A stretch of DNA of 64,000 nucleotides, from assembly GCA_947486785.1 (NCBI GenBank), contig CANKUU010000017.1, positions 1 through 64,000 of the forward strand, written 5' to 3'. The notes beneath the pieces are model-generated. The model was not told the DNA's origin and did no database searches. It was given only the letters and a program-made list of their open reading frames with translations. A program made the position numbers and the translations under genes. The DNA comes from an uncultured Flavobacteriaceae bacterium. GTDB taxonomy: Bacteria; Bacteroidota; Bacteroidia; Flavobacteriales; Flavobacteriaceae. Below, in pieces: positions 35,219 to 44,607 of this stretch. How positions within the stretch are numbered: position 1 is the stretch's first letter; every line of letters begins with the position of its first letter.

Positions 35219-37099
35219 ATGAGAAAGATAAGTCTAGTAGCACTTATAAGCTTTTTATTGTACAGTTGTGTAACAAAGAAAGCATTGGTAACTGCAGATA
35301 AAGGGTCAATTGATGTAAAAATTGACTTAATAAATGTCAAAGATGATAAGGTAATGGTTGAGATAGATCCTGGTTCGTTTACAGCAGATGAGGTTGCTTT
35401 TTATATTCCTAAAACTGTACCAGGCACCTATAGTACGGATAATTACGGAAAATATATTGAAGATTTTAAGGCATTTGATTATGGTGGAAAAGAAATTAGT
35501 GTTTCAAAATCTGATGATAATACTTGGAATATTACTGAGGGTAAAAAACTAGATAAAATAAGCTATTGGGTAAATGATACGTTTGATAGTGAAGCGGAGC
35601 AAGAAAGCCCTGTTTTTTCTCCTGCAGGAACAAATATTTTGGCAGGTGAAAATTTCGTTTTGAATTTACACGGTTTTGTGGGTTACTTTAAAGACTTAAA
35701 GGAGGTTGCTTATAATTTAGAAGTTTCTGCGCCAAATGATCTGATTGCAACAACTTCTCTTGCTATGGTGTCTAGTTCAAATACGAATCCTAATTCTAAT
35801 ATTGATAGGTATAGCGCTTCAAGATATTTTGAAGTTATAGATAATCCAATCTTTTATGCAAAGTTAAATACTGAGACGTTTCAGATTAATGATATTTCGG
35901 TAACACTAAGCGTCTACTCGCCAACCGGTGTGTATACTGCTGCAAGTTTAAAAGATAAAATGCAGAAGATGATGGCTGCACAAAAAAGCTTTCTGGGCGA
36001 GATTAATGGTACAAAACAATATTCTATCTTGTTATATTTAGCTAAAGTTGATGAGCCAGATGCTGGCGGTTTTGGGGCTTTAGAGCATCATACTTCTACA
36101 CTAGTTGTACTGCCAGAAATAATGGGTAAAGAGGCTTTAGAGCAAGCTATGGTAGATGTGGTTTCACACGAGTTTTTTCATACTGTAACCCCATTAAACG
36201 TGCATTCAGAGGAAGTGCAGTATTTCGATTTTAATGCCCCTAAAATGTCTCAACATTTATGGATGTATGAAGGTACTACCGAGTACTTTGCAAATCTATT
36301 TCAAATTCAACAAGGGTTAATTGATGAGGCTGATTTTTTTGAACGAATTGTAGGTAAAATTCAAAATGCTAAAGGTTTTGATGACACTATGTCGTTTACT
36401 GAGATGAGTAAAAATATATTGATGTCACCTTACAAGGAAAATTATACAAACGTATATGAGAAAGGGGCTCTAATTAATTTGGCGCTAGATTTAGAATTAA
36501 GAACTTGGAGTAATGGTGAAAAAGGAGTGCTTTGGTTAATGAAAGAGCTCTCTAATAAATATGGTAAGATGACGCCTTTTAAAGATGAGAATCTTATTAA
36601 TGAAATTGTTGCGATGACCTATCCTGAACTACGCAATTTTTTTGATAACCACGTAATAGGTGACTCTCCCATTGATTATACTTCTTACTTTTCAAAGGTG
36701 GGTTTAAAAATGGCTTCAGTTGAAAAGCCATGTCAACGTTTTTTCTTGGATCAACAAATTCCTTTTATTGATGCAGATCCGACTGATAATAATGCGGTAA
36801 TCATTAGAGATGGCATTACTTTAAATAACTTCTTTAATGATCTTGGTGCGCAAGGTGGTGACGTTATTAAAAGCATAAATGGATCAGAGGTTACCGTACA
36901 AGGTATTGCGCCTATTTTACAAGAGAGCTTTACATGGCCAGCCGATAAAGAAATAATAATGGTTGTGAAAAGAGAGGGTCAAGAGTTAGTGCTTAAAGGT
37001 GTAGCAGGTACACCTTCTATAAAAGCTGAGGCTTTAAGACCAAATGAGGAAGCATCTGATACGCAAATAAAATTAAGGACTGCCTGGTTAAAAGGTTAA
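35219..37099 (+). CDS. M61 glycyl-aminopeptidase-family lipoprotein with PDZ domain
   Basis: A 626-residue exported protein with a lipobox (LLYSC). The N-terminal beta domain is followed by the M61 catalytic core. The zinc motif is H317-E318-F-F-H321 in SHEFFHTVTPLNVHSE, and the downstream WMYEGTTEYFAN supplies the third ligand. A PDZ-like domain occupies the C-terminus (about 530-600, with AQGGDVIKSINGSEV). M61 enzymes cleave N-terminal Gly or Ala residues from peptides. Such lipoproteins are common in Bacteroidota and probably serve peptide use at the cell surface. It is divergent from pyrH, single-gene, with its own terminator. Confidence 0.9.
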   Translation: MRKISLVALISFLLYSCVTKKALVTADKGSIDVKIDLINVKDDKVMVEIDPGSFTADEVAFYIPKTVPGTYSTDNYGKYIEDFKAFDYGGKEISVSKSDDNTWNITEGKKLDKISYWVNDTFDSEAEQESPVFSPAGTNILAGENFVLNLHGFVGYFKDLKEVAYNLEVSAPNDLIATTSLAMVSSSNTNPNSNIDRYSASRYFEVIDNPIFYAKLNTETFQINDISVTLSVYSPTGVYTAASLKDKMQKMMAAQKSFLGEINGTKQYSILLYLAKVDEPDAGGFGALEHHTSTLVVLPEIMGKEALEQAMVDVVSHEFFHTVTPLNVHSEEVQYFDFNAPKMSQHLWMYEGTTEYFANLFQIQQGLIDEADFFERIVGKIQNAKGFDDTMSFTEMSKNILMSPYKENYTNVYEKGALINLALDLELRTWSNGEKGVLWLMKELSNKYGKMTPFKDENLINEIVAMTYPELRNFFDNHVIGDSPIDYTSYFSKVGLKMASVEKPCQRFFLDQQIPFIDADPTDNNAVIIRDGITLNNFFNDLGAQGGDVIKSINGSEVTVQGIAPILQESFTWPADKEIIMVVKREGQELVLKGVAGTPSIKAEALRPNEEASDTQIKLRTAWLKG

Positions 37100-37123
37100 G
37101 AATTAAAACTATTTTTTTTATCT

Positions 37124-37152
37124 AAAGGCGTCTCCGATATGGTGGCGCCTTT
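37124..37152 (+). terminator. Terminator of the M61 peptidase gene
   Basis: The stem AAAGGCG / CGCCTTT is followed by seven T residues, 25 bp after the stop at 37099. The T-run lies on the plus-strand side. Confidence 0.85.
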
Positions 37153-37159
37153 TTTTGTT

Positions 37160-37780
37160 TCAGAAGAATATCCATGCGGGAAACAATTTTAGCGGCTATT
37201 TAAGAGGGTTACAAATGATTATTTGATATTGAAAAGCTGATTTTCTTCGAGGAGTACATAAAAAAAGCTTACAAAAGTAATGGTTTATACGGGTGTTTTT
37301 TGCTAACAACAAAGCACTTTAAACGTTTTTATGGCACTTTACTTAAACTAATTCGTATTTGTATGAAATCAAAAATATTTATGTAAAATGTCTTTACTTT
37401 AGGTCTAGTAAATAATAGAGTAGTAGAAGCCTAAAACACTTTGTTATTTGTAACCTTATGAATTGTTTTTTTACGATTATAGGTATCGATATCGTGTAGC
37501 TTTTAGAGGCAAAAAGTATTGCTAAAATAAGAAAGGTATAGGTTTCTATATTGAATAAGTGCTGCTTTGAAGCATTTCGAGAACTGCAACTATTTTGGAA
37601 AGTAAAAGAAAAATAATATTTGTTTAACGGGTATATTTACGAAATAATAATGAAGCCTTATGTTTGCGTAATTTTCTTCAAAATTCTAATCAGGTTTATT
37701 CTCAATTTATGGTAGCTTTTTGCATAAGAACGATGGTAGTTTTTAATATCTTATTTTCTTAATTTATAAAAACTAAAAAA
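37160..37780. other. Intergenic region without a recognisable gene
   Basis: About 620 bp between the M61 terminator and the terminator of the convergent small gene. AT-rich. Short frames are interrupted, and none shows a signal sequence or motif. I found no RNA-like fold or repeat that I would defend. Confidence 0.6.
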
Positions 37781-37803
37781 AGCGCAAACCCAAGGCTTGC
37801 GCT
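37781..37803 (-). terminator. Terminator downstream of the 128-residue exported protein
   Basis: The stem AGCGCAA / TTGCGCT is preceded on the plus strand by an A-run, giving a T-run after the hairpin on the minus strand. A near copy, including the flanking AAAAAAGCGCAAACC and GGCTTGCGCTAAAACT, occurs at 54706-54729, also downstream of a minus-strand gene. Confidence 0.8.
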
Positions 37804-37864
37804 AAAACTACTTTTTTAAATACCGTGCTAGGTACAGTTGTTCGTTTCTAATGCTTTTTTCTGA

Positions 37865-38251
37865 TTATTTTTTAAAAACGGTGTAAATTCTAATTTCTGG
37901 ATTGCCTTCTAAAAATGGCTTTAATTCACTCACTACATCGTTTTCAAAGAGTTTACTTGTTAAATAGGCTTTTGCTTCATCTTCAGATTTAAACCCGTGA
38001 AGCACCTGAACGTCTTCTGTTCTTATTAAAAGTTCTTTAGATGTAGCACCTGCTATTGTATTAAGAAAGGGCTGCTTGTACTTTAAATAAACAGCAGCTG
38101 CATTTCCTCTATTTTCAGCTTTAATATCTAAAGTAATTTCTAAAAAGGCATTTGTTTCTTTAGTTTCTGTACTCATGGATGTTAAAGTTGCTAGTGATAA
38201 CACTGCAAATAGAGACAAAATTCCGATTGATAGTTTTCTTTTAATTTTCAT
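37865..38251 (-). CDS. Small exported protein, unknown
   Basis: A 128-residue protein with an N-terminal signal segment (MKIKRKLSIGILSLFAVLSL). The mature part has FLEITLDIKAENRG at its start and EIRIYTVFKK at its end. The alternation of strands and helices could fit a dimeric alpha/beta-barrel (antibiotic-biosynthesis-monooxygenase-like) domain, but this is a guess from pattern only. It lies 83 bp downstream of an AraC regulator gene on the same strand, so it may be the regulator's target. Confidence 0.6.
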   Translation of the reverse strand: MKIKRKLSIGILSLFAVLSLATLTSMSTETKETNAFLEITLDIKAENRGNAAAVYLKYKQPFLNTIAGATSKELLIRTEDVQVLHGFKSEDEAKAYLTSKLFENDVVSELKPFLEGNPEIRIYTVFKK

Positions 38252-38334
38252 TGTTTATATATTTTTGTTACCCTGCAAAAGTAGATTCAATGTGCTCGGG
38301 ATAAAATAGACAAAAGCGACAAAACTTGGTGAAA

Positions 38335-39204
38335 TTAGGAAATAGATTTTCTAAACTCTGCAGGAGAAAAATTGACATGTTTTTTAAAAAATTTCGTAAA
38401 ATAATAGGGATCATTAAAGCCTAAATCAAAAGCAATTTCATTTATAAATAAATTAGAATGCATTAATTTTCTTTTTGCTTCAAGAATTATTCTATCCGAA
38501 ATTGCTTGTCCCACAGTTTCTAAAGTTTCTGACTTAACAATAGCATTGAGGGTTTTGGTTGAAATTGATAACTCGCTTGCATAGTCTGAAACAGACCAAT
38601 TTTTATAAAAATTGCTTTCTAAAAGATCACGAAATTTGAGGTAAGTATTGTTATCTGGTTTCTTATTAAAACTAAAATTTTTTCTCATTTCTCTTTCAAT
38701 AACTAAAAGCATTGATTTTAATAAATTAGAAAGTATACTGCTATTTCCAAATTGGTTTGTAAAAGAAACTTCATCTTTAATTTGAGACAAATAGCTTTTT
38801 AGTTTGTGTTCAAGGGTTTCTGTTATTTGAAAATAAGGTTCTTGCTTGTTGTTGAAAATTGAATAGGTGAGAAAAAAATTAATATCAGTATCGTTGTGCA
38901 ATAAAAACGATTCGTTAAAATGAATTAAGTATCCACGATAGTCAGATCTTTTTTCAAAAAAATGCACTTGATTTTTTGCCACAAAAAATATTCTATTTTT
39001 TTTTATGTCATAGCTTTCAAAATCAATACTATGTGTTCCTTCATTGTTTTTAAACCAAATTATTTGGTAAAAGCTGTGCGAATGTGGTTTTACAGAATGC
39101 TCAGCATTCAAGTTTTGATATTCTGCTAAATCAAAAATATCAAACTGTCTTTTTTTTGGTTCGTTTTTTAGAAAATGATATGTTTCTATGTTTCTTTTCT
39201 TCAT
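38335..39204 (-). CDS. AraC-family transcriptional regulator
   Basis: A 289-residue protein with an N-terminal cupin-like sensing domain (HSVKPHSHSFYQIIWF, HSIDFESYDI, VHFFEK) and a C-terminal pair of helix-turn-helix motifs. The second contains INEIAFDLGFNDPYYFTKFF and KKHVNFSPAEFRK, the AraC hallmark. The effector is unknown. The upstream 420 bp has no gene. Downstream is a small exported protein, and further upstream on the same strand are a GH31 enzyme and a sulfatase, but the distance argues against a shared transcript. Confidence 0.88.
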   Translation of the reverse strand: MKKRNIETYHFLKNEPKKRQFDIFDLAEYQNLNAEHSVKPHSHSFYQIIWFKNNEGTHSIDFESYDIKKNRIFFVAKNQVHFFEKRSDYRGYLIHFNESFLLHNDTDINFFLTYSIFNNKQEPYFQITETLEHKLKSYLSQIKDEVSFTNQFGNSSILSNLLKSMLLVIEREMRKNFSFNKKPDNNTYLKFRDLLESNFYKNWSVSDYASELSISTKTLNAIVKSETLETVGQAISDRIILEAKRKLMHSNLFINEIAFDLGFNDPYYFTKFFKKHVNFSPAEFRKSIS

Positions 39205-39624
39205 TAAAATAAGCTTCGCTCTTAAATTGGGTTATCTGGCTACCACTAAATTGTATCCAATTTAAATGTACTTACAAAGTAGCTAAATTTAAAACAAAAA
39301 ATAGGTTTCATGTATGCCCAAATCGAGTTTACTCTGCTATGGTTTTTATAAATATAGCCTCAAAATAGCATAGTTGTTTTTTAATAACAAGGGCAATGGC
39401 ATATAAGAAAGAACGTGTATTTCTTTTATTTTACCGAATCAATTTTATAAGGCTATAAGTGTGCTTTTGTTATTACTTTTAAAAAGTTTTTACTCGTTTT
39501 ATCGGGGCAATTTATGCATGCCTTAAAAGGATTTATACTTCATAATACCAAAAAAAACGGAGCTATTTTGGTGGGTATAACTAGCTTGTAATAGGTACTA
39601 TGGTTGGTTGGTAACAGCTTGGTT
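39205..39624. other. Intergenic region without a recognisable gene
   Basis: 420 bp between the AraC gene and the GH31 gene. No frame with signal peptide or motif is present, and no convincing terminator hairpin. It should contain the AraC promoter, which I cannot pinpoint. Confidence 0.55.
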
Positions 39625-41778
39625 TTATTTTTTATTTTGTTGTGTCATCCATAACCAGTTTACCTTGCCGTACACATATTTTTTATTAGTTGTAAATTTT
39701 GATTCGCCTTTTAGTTCTCCATTTTTTTGCTTCACCACTTTTAACTTCAACAAGGTATGGTCTCCATTTTCATAATTAAAGGTTTCACCGTCATCATTAT
39801 ACAAGTGATATGTATTTTCTTTGGTTCCGTAATGCCTAACTTCTAAAAATGACTTTTTCGAGTTTTTTTCTTCTTTAGAGGATAACATGGGTATTATTCC
39901 TCCATCTTTTACAAATAGAGGAATCTGCTCTAGTTTTGTTTTTATAGTAATGGTTTCACCATTTCCCATGAGTTTCCCGTTGTAAAAATTGTACCAGTTG
40001 CCTTTTGGTAGCACCACTTGGCGTTCAGTTTCTCCTGAAAAAACGGGTGCAACTAAAATAGAGGGGCCCATCATGTATTGGTCTGTTACTTCCATTCGTA
40101 TTTGTTCTTCATACGGATTTTTTTCTCCATCTAATTTACCTCCGATTAACGATTCAGTATCATTAAATCCGTGTTCTAATACCATTGCTCTAAACGGCGG
40201 AATTCCTTTTTGCTGATAATCTGAAAATGCGGTATATAAATAGGGTAGTAAATTCAGTCGAAGCGTAACATTGTCTCTAATTATATCGGTTACCTCCGGA
40301 AAGCTCCATGGTTTGGTGCCACTTTCCCAAGCGTCTAGTTGCATTAAAGGAGAAAAACATACGGTCTGAAATCTTCTTACCCACTCTTCTGCCGATTCTG
40401 CGCTTCGCACTTCAGGGGTCCATAAAAGACCAGCCAATGAAGCGTTTACCAAAGCGGTAACATAGTTTTTATGGTCGTAATGGTCACTATAAATTACAAA
40501 AGGGCTACTGCTTGCGCCAATGTATGCCGATCTTACCAAACTATAAGTTCTTTGGTTTTGCTTTTTTAAATGATCTCCTACAGTTTTTTGCATTATTTGA
40601 CCATAGAGCTGCCTAATTTCAACAGCATCATTACCTGATGGAAAAGTGGCGTGGTCTGGCCATAACCATCTATCAAAACCATCTACCTCATCAAACTTAT
40701 ACCCACTAATACCAATATCTAAATGATTTTTTTGATGATGATTTAATAGTACCTTTTGTGCTTCAGGAATGGTGTAGTCAGGAACTTCGCCTAACCAAAC
40801 GGTATGACTGCCAGTAAAAGGTTTAATATCGTTAAACATGGTTGAGCTTGGAGCTACAAATGGGTTTTCCCATAGATTAACCTTTATTCCATCATCACTA
40901 AGTGTTTTAACAAATTTTCTCGGATTTGGAAAACGTGTTTCATCCCAATCAAATGAGCAAGGATAGGCAAAACTCTGCCAGCCTGGCTCTAATCCAAGAA
41001 CATCAATAGGGAAGTTGTTTTTCTTGAAATCGCTAATTTCTTTATGAACATCCTCAGAAGAACTTTTAGTGTGCATTCTGTGCCAAAATCCTAAACCCCA
41101 TTTAGGAGGCAGTACGCCTCCGCCACAAAATAAATTATACCGTTGAACTACTTCTAGGGTTGAAGTTCCTGTAAAAACATATACCTCTAAGCCATCTCCT
41201 TGTACGCTAGCTTCAACGGCATCTGAAAGAGGTCGCGAATCCCAATTTTCACCAGTAGTTCGGTCTATTGGTTCTGGTTTTTTACTATCTTTTCTATTAC
41301 CAACACCGACATGTATTTTTAACCGTTTAGAAGTATTTATCAAAACACCATAGCCCTTGTTTGAAACATAAAACGGAACGGGTGCATGGGTATAGCCTTT
41401 AACCCCGCCATAATGATCCACTTTTAAAGTATATACGCCTTCTCGTCGGTTAATACCTTTAAATTCTAAACCCAAACCATAAATTTTTTCGGTAGGATTT
41501 AGCGGTAATCTAATTATAGCTCTTTCAGAAGTAAGCTGACTGAGTGTCAACTCCTCGTTAAATGGAAAAGGGGAATCGCCAAGCTCTTTAATGGATGCAG
41601 ATTTTGGTGGGTTTGTATAGGTCAACGGATTTAGACCTAATTTTCCAAAGCTGGCTTTCCATACACCTGGCATTACTTTTTTCCATGTTATTTTATCCAT
41701 TCCTGAAATAGAAGTGTTGTTTTGAGAATAGCTCATCAAGCCAGAGAAAAAAAGTAGTGTAATTAATAATTTACCCAT
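39625..41778 (-). CDS. GH31-family glycoside hydrolase, exported
   Basis: A 717-residue protein with a signal peptide (cleavage near MSYSQN). It has an N-terminal beta-sandwich (residues ~25-215), then a (beta/alpha)8 barrel. The predicted nucleophile is Asp363 in GYKFDEVDGFDRW, and the candidate acid/base is Asp432 or Asp435 in VIYSDHYDHKNY. C-terminal beta domains follow, with VVLPKGNWYNFY. GH31 covers alpha-glucosidases, alpha-xylosidases, alpha-galactosidases and sulfoquinovosidases. The KFDE motif does not by itself settle the sugar. It lies 73 bp downstream of a sulfatase gene on the same strand, so both probably act on one sulfated or side-chain-decorated glycan. Confidence 0.85.
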   Translation of the reverse strand: MGKLLITLLFFSGLMSYSQNNTSISGMDKITWKKVMPGVWKASFGKLGLNPLTYTNPPKSASIKELGDSPFPFNEELTLSQLTSERAIIRLPLNPTEKIYGLGLEFKGINRREGVYTLKVDHYGGVKGYTHAPVPFYVSNKGYGVLINTSKRLKIHVGVGNRKDSKKPEPIDRTTGENWDSRPLSDAVEASVQGDGLEVYVFTGTSTLEVVQRYNLFCGGGVLPPKWGLGFWHRMHTKSSSEDVHKEISDFKKNNFPIDVLGLEPGWQSFAYPCSFDWDETRFPNPRKFVKTLSDDGIKVNLWENPFVAPSSTMFNDIKPFTGSHTVWLGEVPDYTIPEAQKVLLNHHQKNHLDIGISGYKFDEVDGFDRWLWPDHATFPSGNDAVEIRQLYGQIMQKTVGDHLKKQNQRTYSLVRSAYIGASSSPFVIYSDHYDHKNYVTALVNASLAGLLWTPEVRSAESAEEWVRRFQTVCFSPLMQLDAWESGTKPWSFPEVTDIIRDNVTLRLNLLPYLYTAFSDYQQKGIPPFRAMVLEHGFNDTESLIGGKLDGEKNPYEEQIRMEVTDQYMMGPSILVAPVFSGETERQVVLPKGNWYNFYNGKLMGNGETITIKTKLEQIPLFVKDGGIIPMLSSKEEKNSKKSFLEVRHYGTKENTYHLYNDDGETFNYENGDHTLLKLKVVKQKNGELKGESKFTTNKKYVYGKVNWLWMTQQNKK

Positions 41779-41851
41779 TGGTTTGTTTTATTGATATTTG
41801 TTTAGTTAATACCTACCATGATTTTGTGTAAGTAAATGTTATTTTGTTTGC

Positions 41852-43351
41852 TTAATCATATAAAGCATTTAGATGAATTTTACGCAGCATCATCAAGTCT
41901 TTATGTAGTTCTTTAGTAAGCTTAGGACGTTCTTCAATAACATTGTTGCGCTCTTGTGGGTCTACTTTTAAATCATACATTTCATACCTTTCGTCTTGTA
42001 TATTTATATATTTCATGCTGCCTTTTCTAATAGCTATGGCATTATCGGTGTTTGCTTGTTCTAATATATATTCAGCGCCAAGGTCATCTTTACCCATAAA
42101 TGTATCCCAATAATTTCTACTGTCAAGAGCAGCTTCGATAGGAATTTCTTCATTAAAATATGCTGCAAAGGAAGCTAATAAATCAACTTGACTTACCAAA
42201 GCAGGTGAAACTTTGGGTTTTATCTTTGATGGCCAACGTATAATAAAAGGAACGCGTGTTCCGCCTTCATAGATGTCATATTTTCCACCTCTATAGATAC
42301 CAGCCGCCTTATGATTTCCTTTTCCTGAACCATCTTGGTAGCCTCCATCAATATATACTGGGCCGTTATCGCTAGAAAAGATTAGGATGGTGTTTTTTTC
42401 TATTCCCTTTTGCTTTAGTACCTTCATTATTTCACCAACGCACCAATCAAGTTGAACAATGTTATCACCTCTATAGCCTAGTGTAGTTGCGCCCTTAAAC
42501 CGCGGATGAGGCAACCTAGGAGCATGAATATCATTTGAGGTTAATAACAGAAAAAAAGGATCATCTTCATTTTTTGTAATAAATGTCTTTGCCTTCTTAA
42601 CCAGATCATCTCCTATATTAGTGTCCTTCCACAAAGCTTTTTTACCTCCTTTCATGTAGCCAATACGTCCAACGCCATTAATTACAGAGCACTGATGTCC
42701 GGCATCACCTTGGTAGACAGTTATAGATTCCGGATTTTTAATGGCATCTGGATAACTTGTGCCAGCTATAGAATCAGGAATAGGTACTCTTGAGACAGTT
42801 ATCGGATCATTAGGGTCGTAATTATACACCTTATGATTTTCAACATAAACAAAAGGAGATCTGTCATTTGAAGAGGGAATTATAAATGAATAATCAAAGC
42901 CTACTTCATTGGGGCCGGGTTTAATTTCTTTGTTCCAATTAATATCGCCGTTTCCTAATCCAAGATGCCATTTTCCAATAATGCCAGTCTGGTATCCTGC
43001 TTGTTGAAATAACTTTCCAATCGTAAATTGAGTAGGTTGTATCGATAATGGAGCATTTACAGGTTGAACGCCAACCTTTTTTCTAAAACCCATTTCTCCT
43101 GTCAATAGCGCATATCGCGATGGGCTACAGGTTGAAGCAGCACAATGCCCATCTGTAAACCTAATGCCTTCACTTGCTAATTTGTCAATGTTCGGCGTTT
43201 TAATAAGATCGGCACCGTAGACACCAATATCACCATAGCCAATATCATCACTATAAAATATTATAACATTTGGCTTCTCTTCTGCTTGGTCGCAGGCAAA
43301 AAAACAAAGTGAGCTAACAATGAGTACTATTAGTAAATTATTTTTTTGCAT
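41852..43351 (-). CDS. S1-type sulfatase lipoprotein
   Basis: A 499-residue exported protein with lipobox Cys20 (SLCFFAC). The formylglycine site is C75-S-P-S-R79 in the block CSPSRYALLTGE, with metal-binding IFYSDDIGYGDIGVYG at the N-terminus, GKWHLGLG in the middle and FSSDNGPVY further on. These are the signatures of the S1 arylsulfatase/formylglycine-dependent family. It needs maturation by a formylglycine-generating enzyme encoded elsewhere. The gene heads a two-gene unit with the GH31 enzyme. The substrate is probably a sulfated polysaccharide of algal or animal origin; this is inferred from the pairing. Confidence 0.9.
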   Translation of the reverse strand: MQKNNLLIVLIVSSLCFFACDQAEEKPNVIIFYSDDIGYGDIGVYGADLIKTPNIDKLASEGIRFTDGHCAASTCSPSRYALLTGEMGFRKKVGVQPVNAPLSIQPTQFTIGKLFQQAGYQTGIIGKWHLGLGNGDINWNKEIKPGPNEVGFDYSFIIPSSNDRSPFVYVENHKVYNYDPNDPITVSRVPIPDSIAGTSYPDAIKNPESITVYQGDAGHQCSVINGVGRIGYMKGGKKALWKDTNIGDDLVKKAKTFITKNEDDPFFLLLTSNDIHAPRLPHPRFKGATTLGYRGDNIVQLDWCVGEIMKVLKQKGIEKNTILIFSSDNGPVYIDGGYQDGSGKGNHKAAGIYRGGKYDIYEGGTRVPFIIRWPSKIKPKVSPALVSQVDLLASFAAYFNEEIPIEAALDSRNYWDTFMGKDDLGAEYILEQANTDNAIAIRKGSMKYINIQDERYEMYDLKVDPQERNNVIEERPKLTKELHKDLMMLRKIHLNALYD

Positions 43352-43829
43352 AGCGGGTATTGTTTTATTTGTGATAAAATTGGGTTGTAATTAGCAGGTC
43401 GTTAAAATTGTTTTCACAGTTTAAATAATCGTCTCAATAAATATATTTTTAATCTTGAAGATTTTTCTTGTGTTTTTGATTAAATTTTCATCAAATCCTA
43501 AAAATACTTCGCTATAATTTACTTTCCAAATTCTGTTGTCTATATCTTATATGGGTAGGTGTTTCGTTTTAAGAGCCGAAACTAAATAAAATCATAGTAA
43601 ACAGTGTTAAATAGCGATTGAAATTAAGCGGTTTGTAGTGTTGTAAAAATTATTTGTAATTGGCCTGACTTTCCTCTAAAATACGGGCGCTTAAAATGTT
43701 TATAGGTATTGTTGCTCTTTTTAGGTTTAATACTAGGTGTAAACACATACAAGCACGAATATCTGTTTTTAGGTGAACTGTACACATAAATTTGCGCCTT
43801 TTTTTAGTATTTTTTGATGGTGGCAGTTT
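43352..43829. other. Intergenic region without a recognisable gene
   Basis: About 480 bp upstream of the sulfatase gene and downstream of the membrane protein pair. No coding frame, repeat or hairpin is convincing. The promoter of the sulfatase-GH31 unit should lie near 43360-43450. Confidence 0.55.
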
Positions 43830-44600
43830 TTAAAAAATAGGTCTGCCTTTTAATGCTTGTACCAGGGTTGTTACAGCAAGAAGTGCGTAGCATATTGAAA
43901 TTATAATGGTTGCTTTTGTACTTTTAAAAATATAGAATGAAAGTATGGGAAGTATTTGTAATGCGTGCATACCTATGAAATGAGATATTCTTAAATCGCC
44001 TACCGTTTTACTCCATCCTACAATAAACCAGTTAGAATTGTCATTGATGGCTCCTACGCTATGGTTCATACGTGACCCCATCAGGGCCCCTTCAAAAGAG
44101 AAAATTACAAAAATGAGTATTGCCAAGCGAATTGCCCAAACATAGTAATTTGGTAACGTGGTAAACGTTTGAGTGAAAAACAATACGCCAATATATGCGG
44201 TGCATAATGTAACAATTGTAGCCGCTAAACCCATTAGTGAATACAATAGTGAATACGTAGGAGTACTTATATTAAAATGCGATAGTTGGCCTTTTGAGGC
44301 TTGAAATGTGATGTACAAAAGTTCAAAACCAAACAAAATAATAACGATCCAATTAAATGTTGATACATTAAAATCTGTTAAGTAATAACAATACCAAGCC
44401 ATAGTCCAAGAAAATAAACCAATGGAAATAGCAAATTTAAAAGGTTTTATATAGGCGTTTACTTCTTGTACTTGTGTAGTTGTAAATTTGGTTAATACAA
44501 AACATATTATAGATAGCGTGAAGCAAAACAAACCAAAATAAAACAAAGATTCGTTTCGTATTTTTATTTCGTTAATAACATGTAAAAATCTTTCTATCAT
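43830..44600 (-). CDS. Multi-span membrane protein, unknown (second gene of HxlR-linked pair)
   Basis: A 256-residue protein with about seven hydrophobic spans and little outside them. The most notable loop is GDLRISHFIGMHALQILP near residue 205, with two histidines at a membrane edge, which could bind a metal or haem. It is 7 bp downstream of another membrane protein gene and certainly cotranscribed with it. I recognise no named family. The unit faces an HxlR regulator gene. Confidence 0.75.
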   Translation of the reverse strand: MIERFLHVINEIKIRNESLFYFGLFCFTLSIICFVLTKFTTTQVQEVNAYIKPFKFAISIGLFSWTMAWYCYYLTDFNVSTFNWIVIILFGFELLYITFQASKGQLSHFNISTPTYSLLYSLMGLAATIVTLCTAYIGVLFFTQTFTTLPNYYVWAIRLAILIFVIFSFEGALMGSRMNHSVGAINDNSNWFIVGWSKTVGDLRISHFIGMHALQILPILSFYIFKSTKATIIISICYALLAVTTLVQALKGRPIF

Positions 44601-44607
44601 TAACGCC

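Noticed and set aside
38335-43351. A full polysaccharide-utilisation locus
   Set aside because: There is no SusC/SusD pair or TonB-dependent receptor, and only one GH and one sulfatase. The AraC gene is separated by 420 bp and has its own downstream gene.
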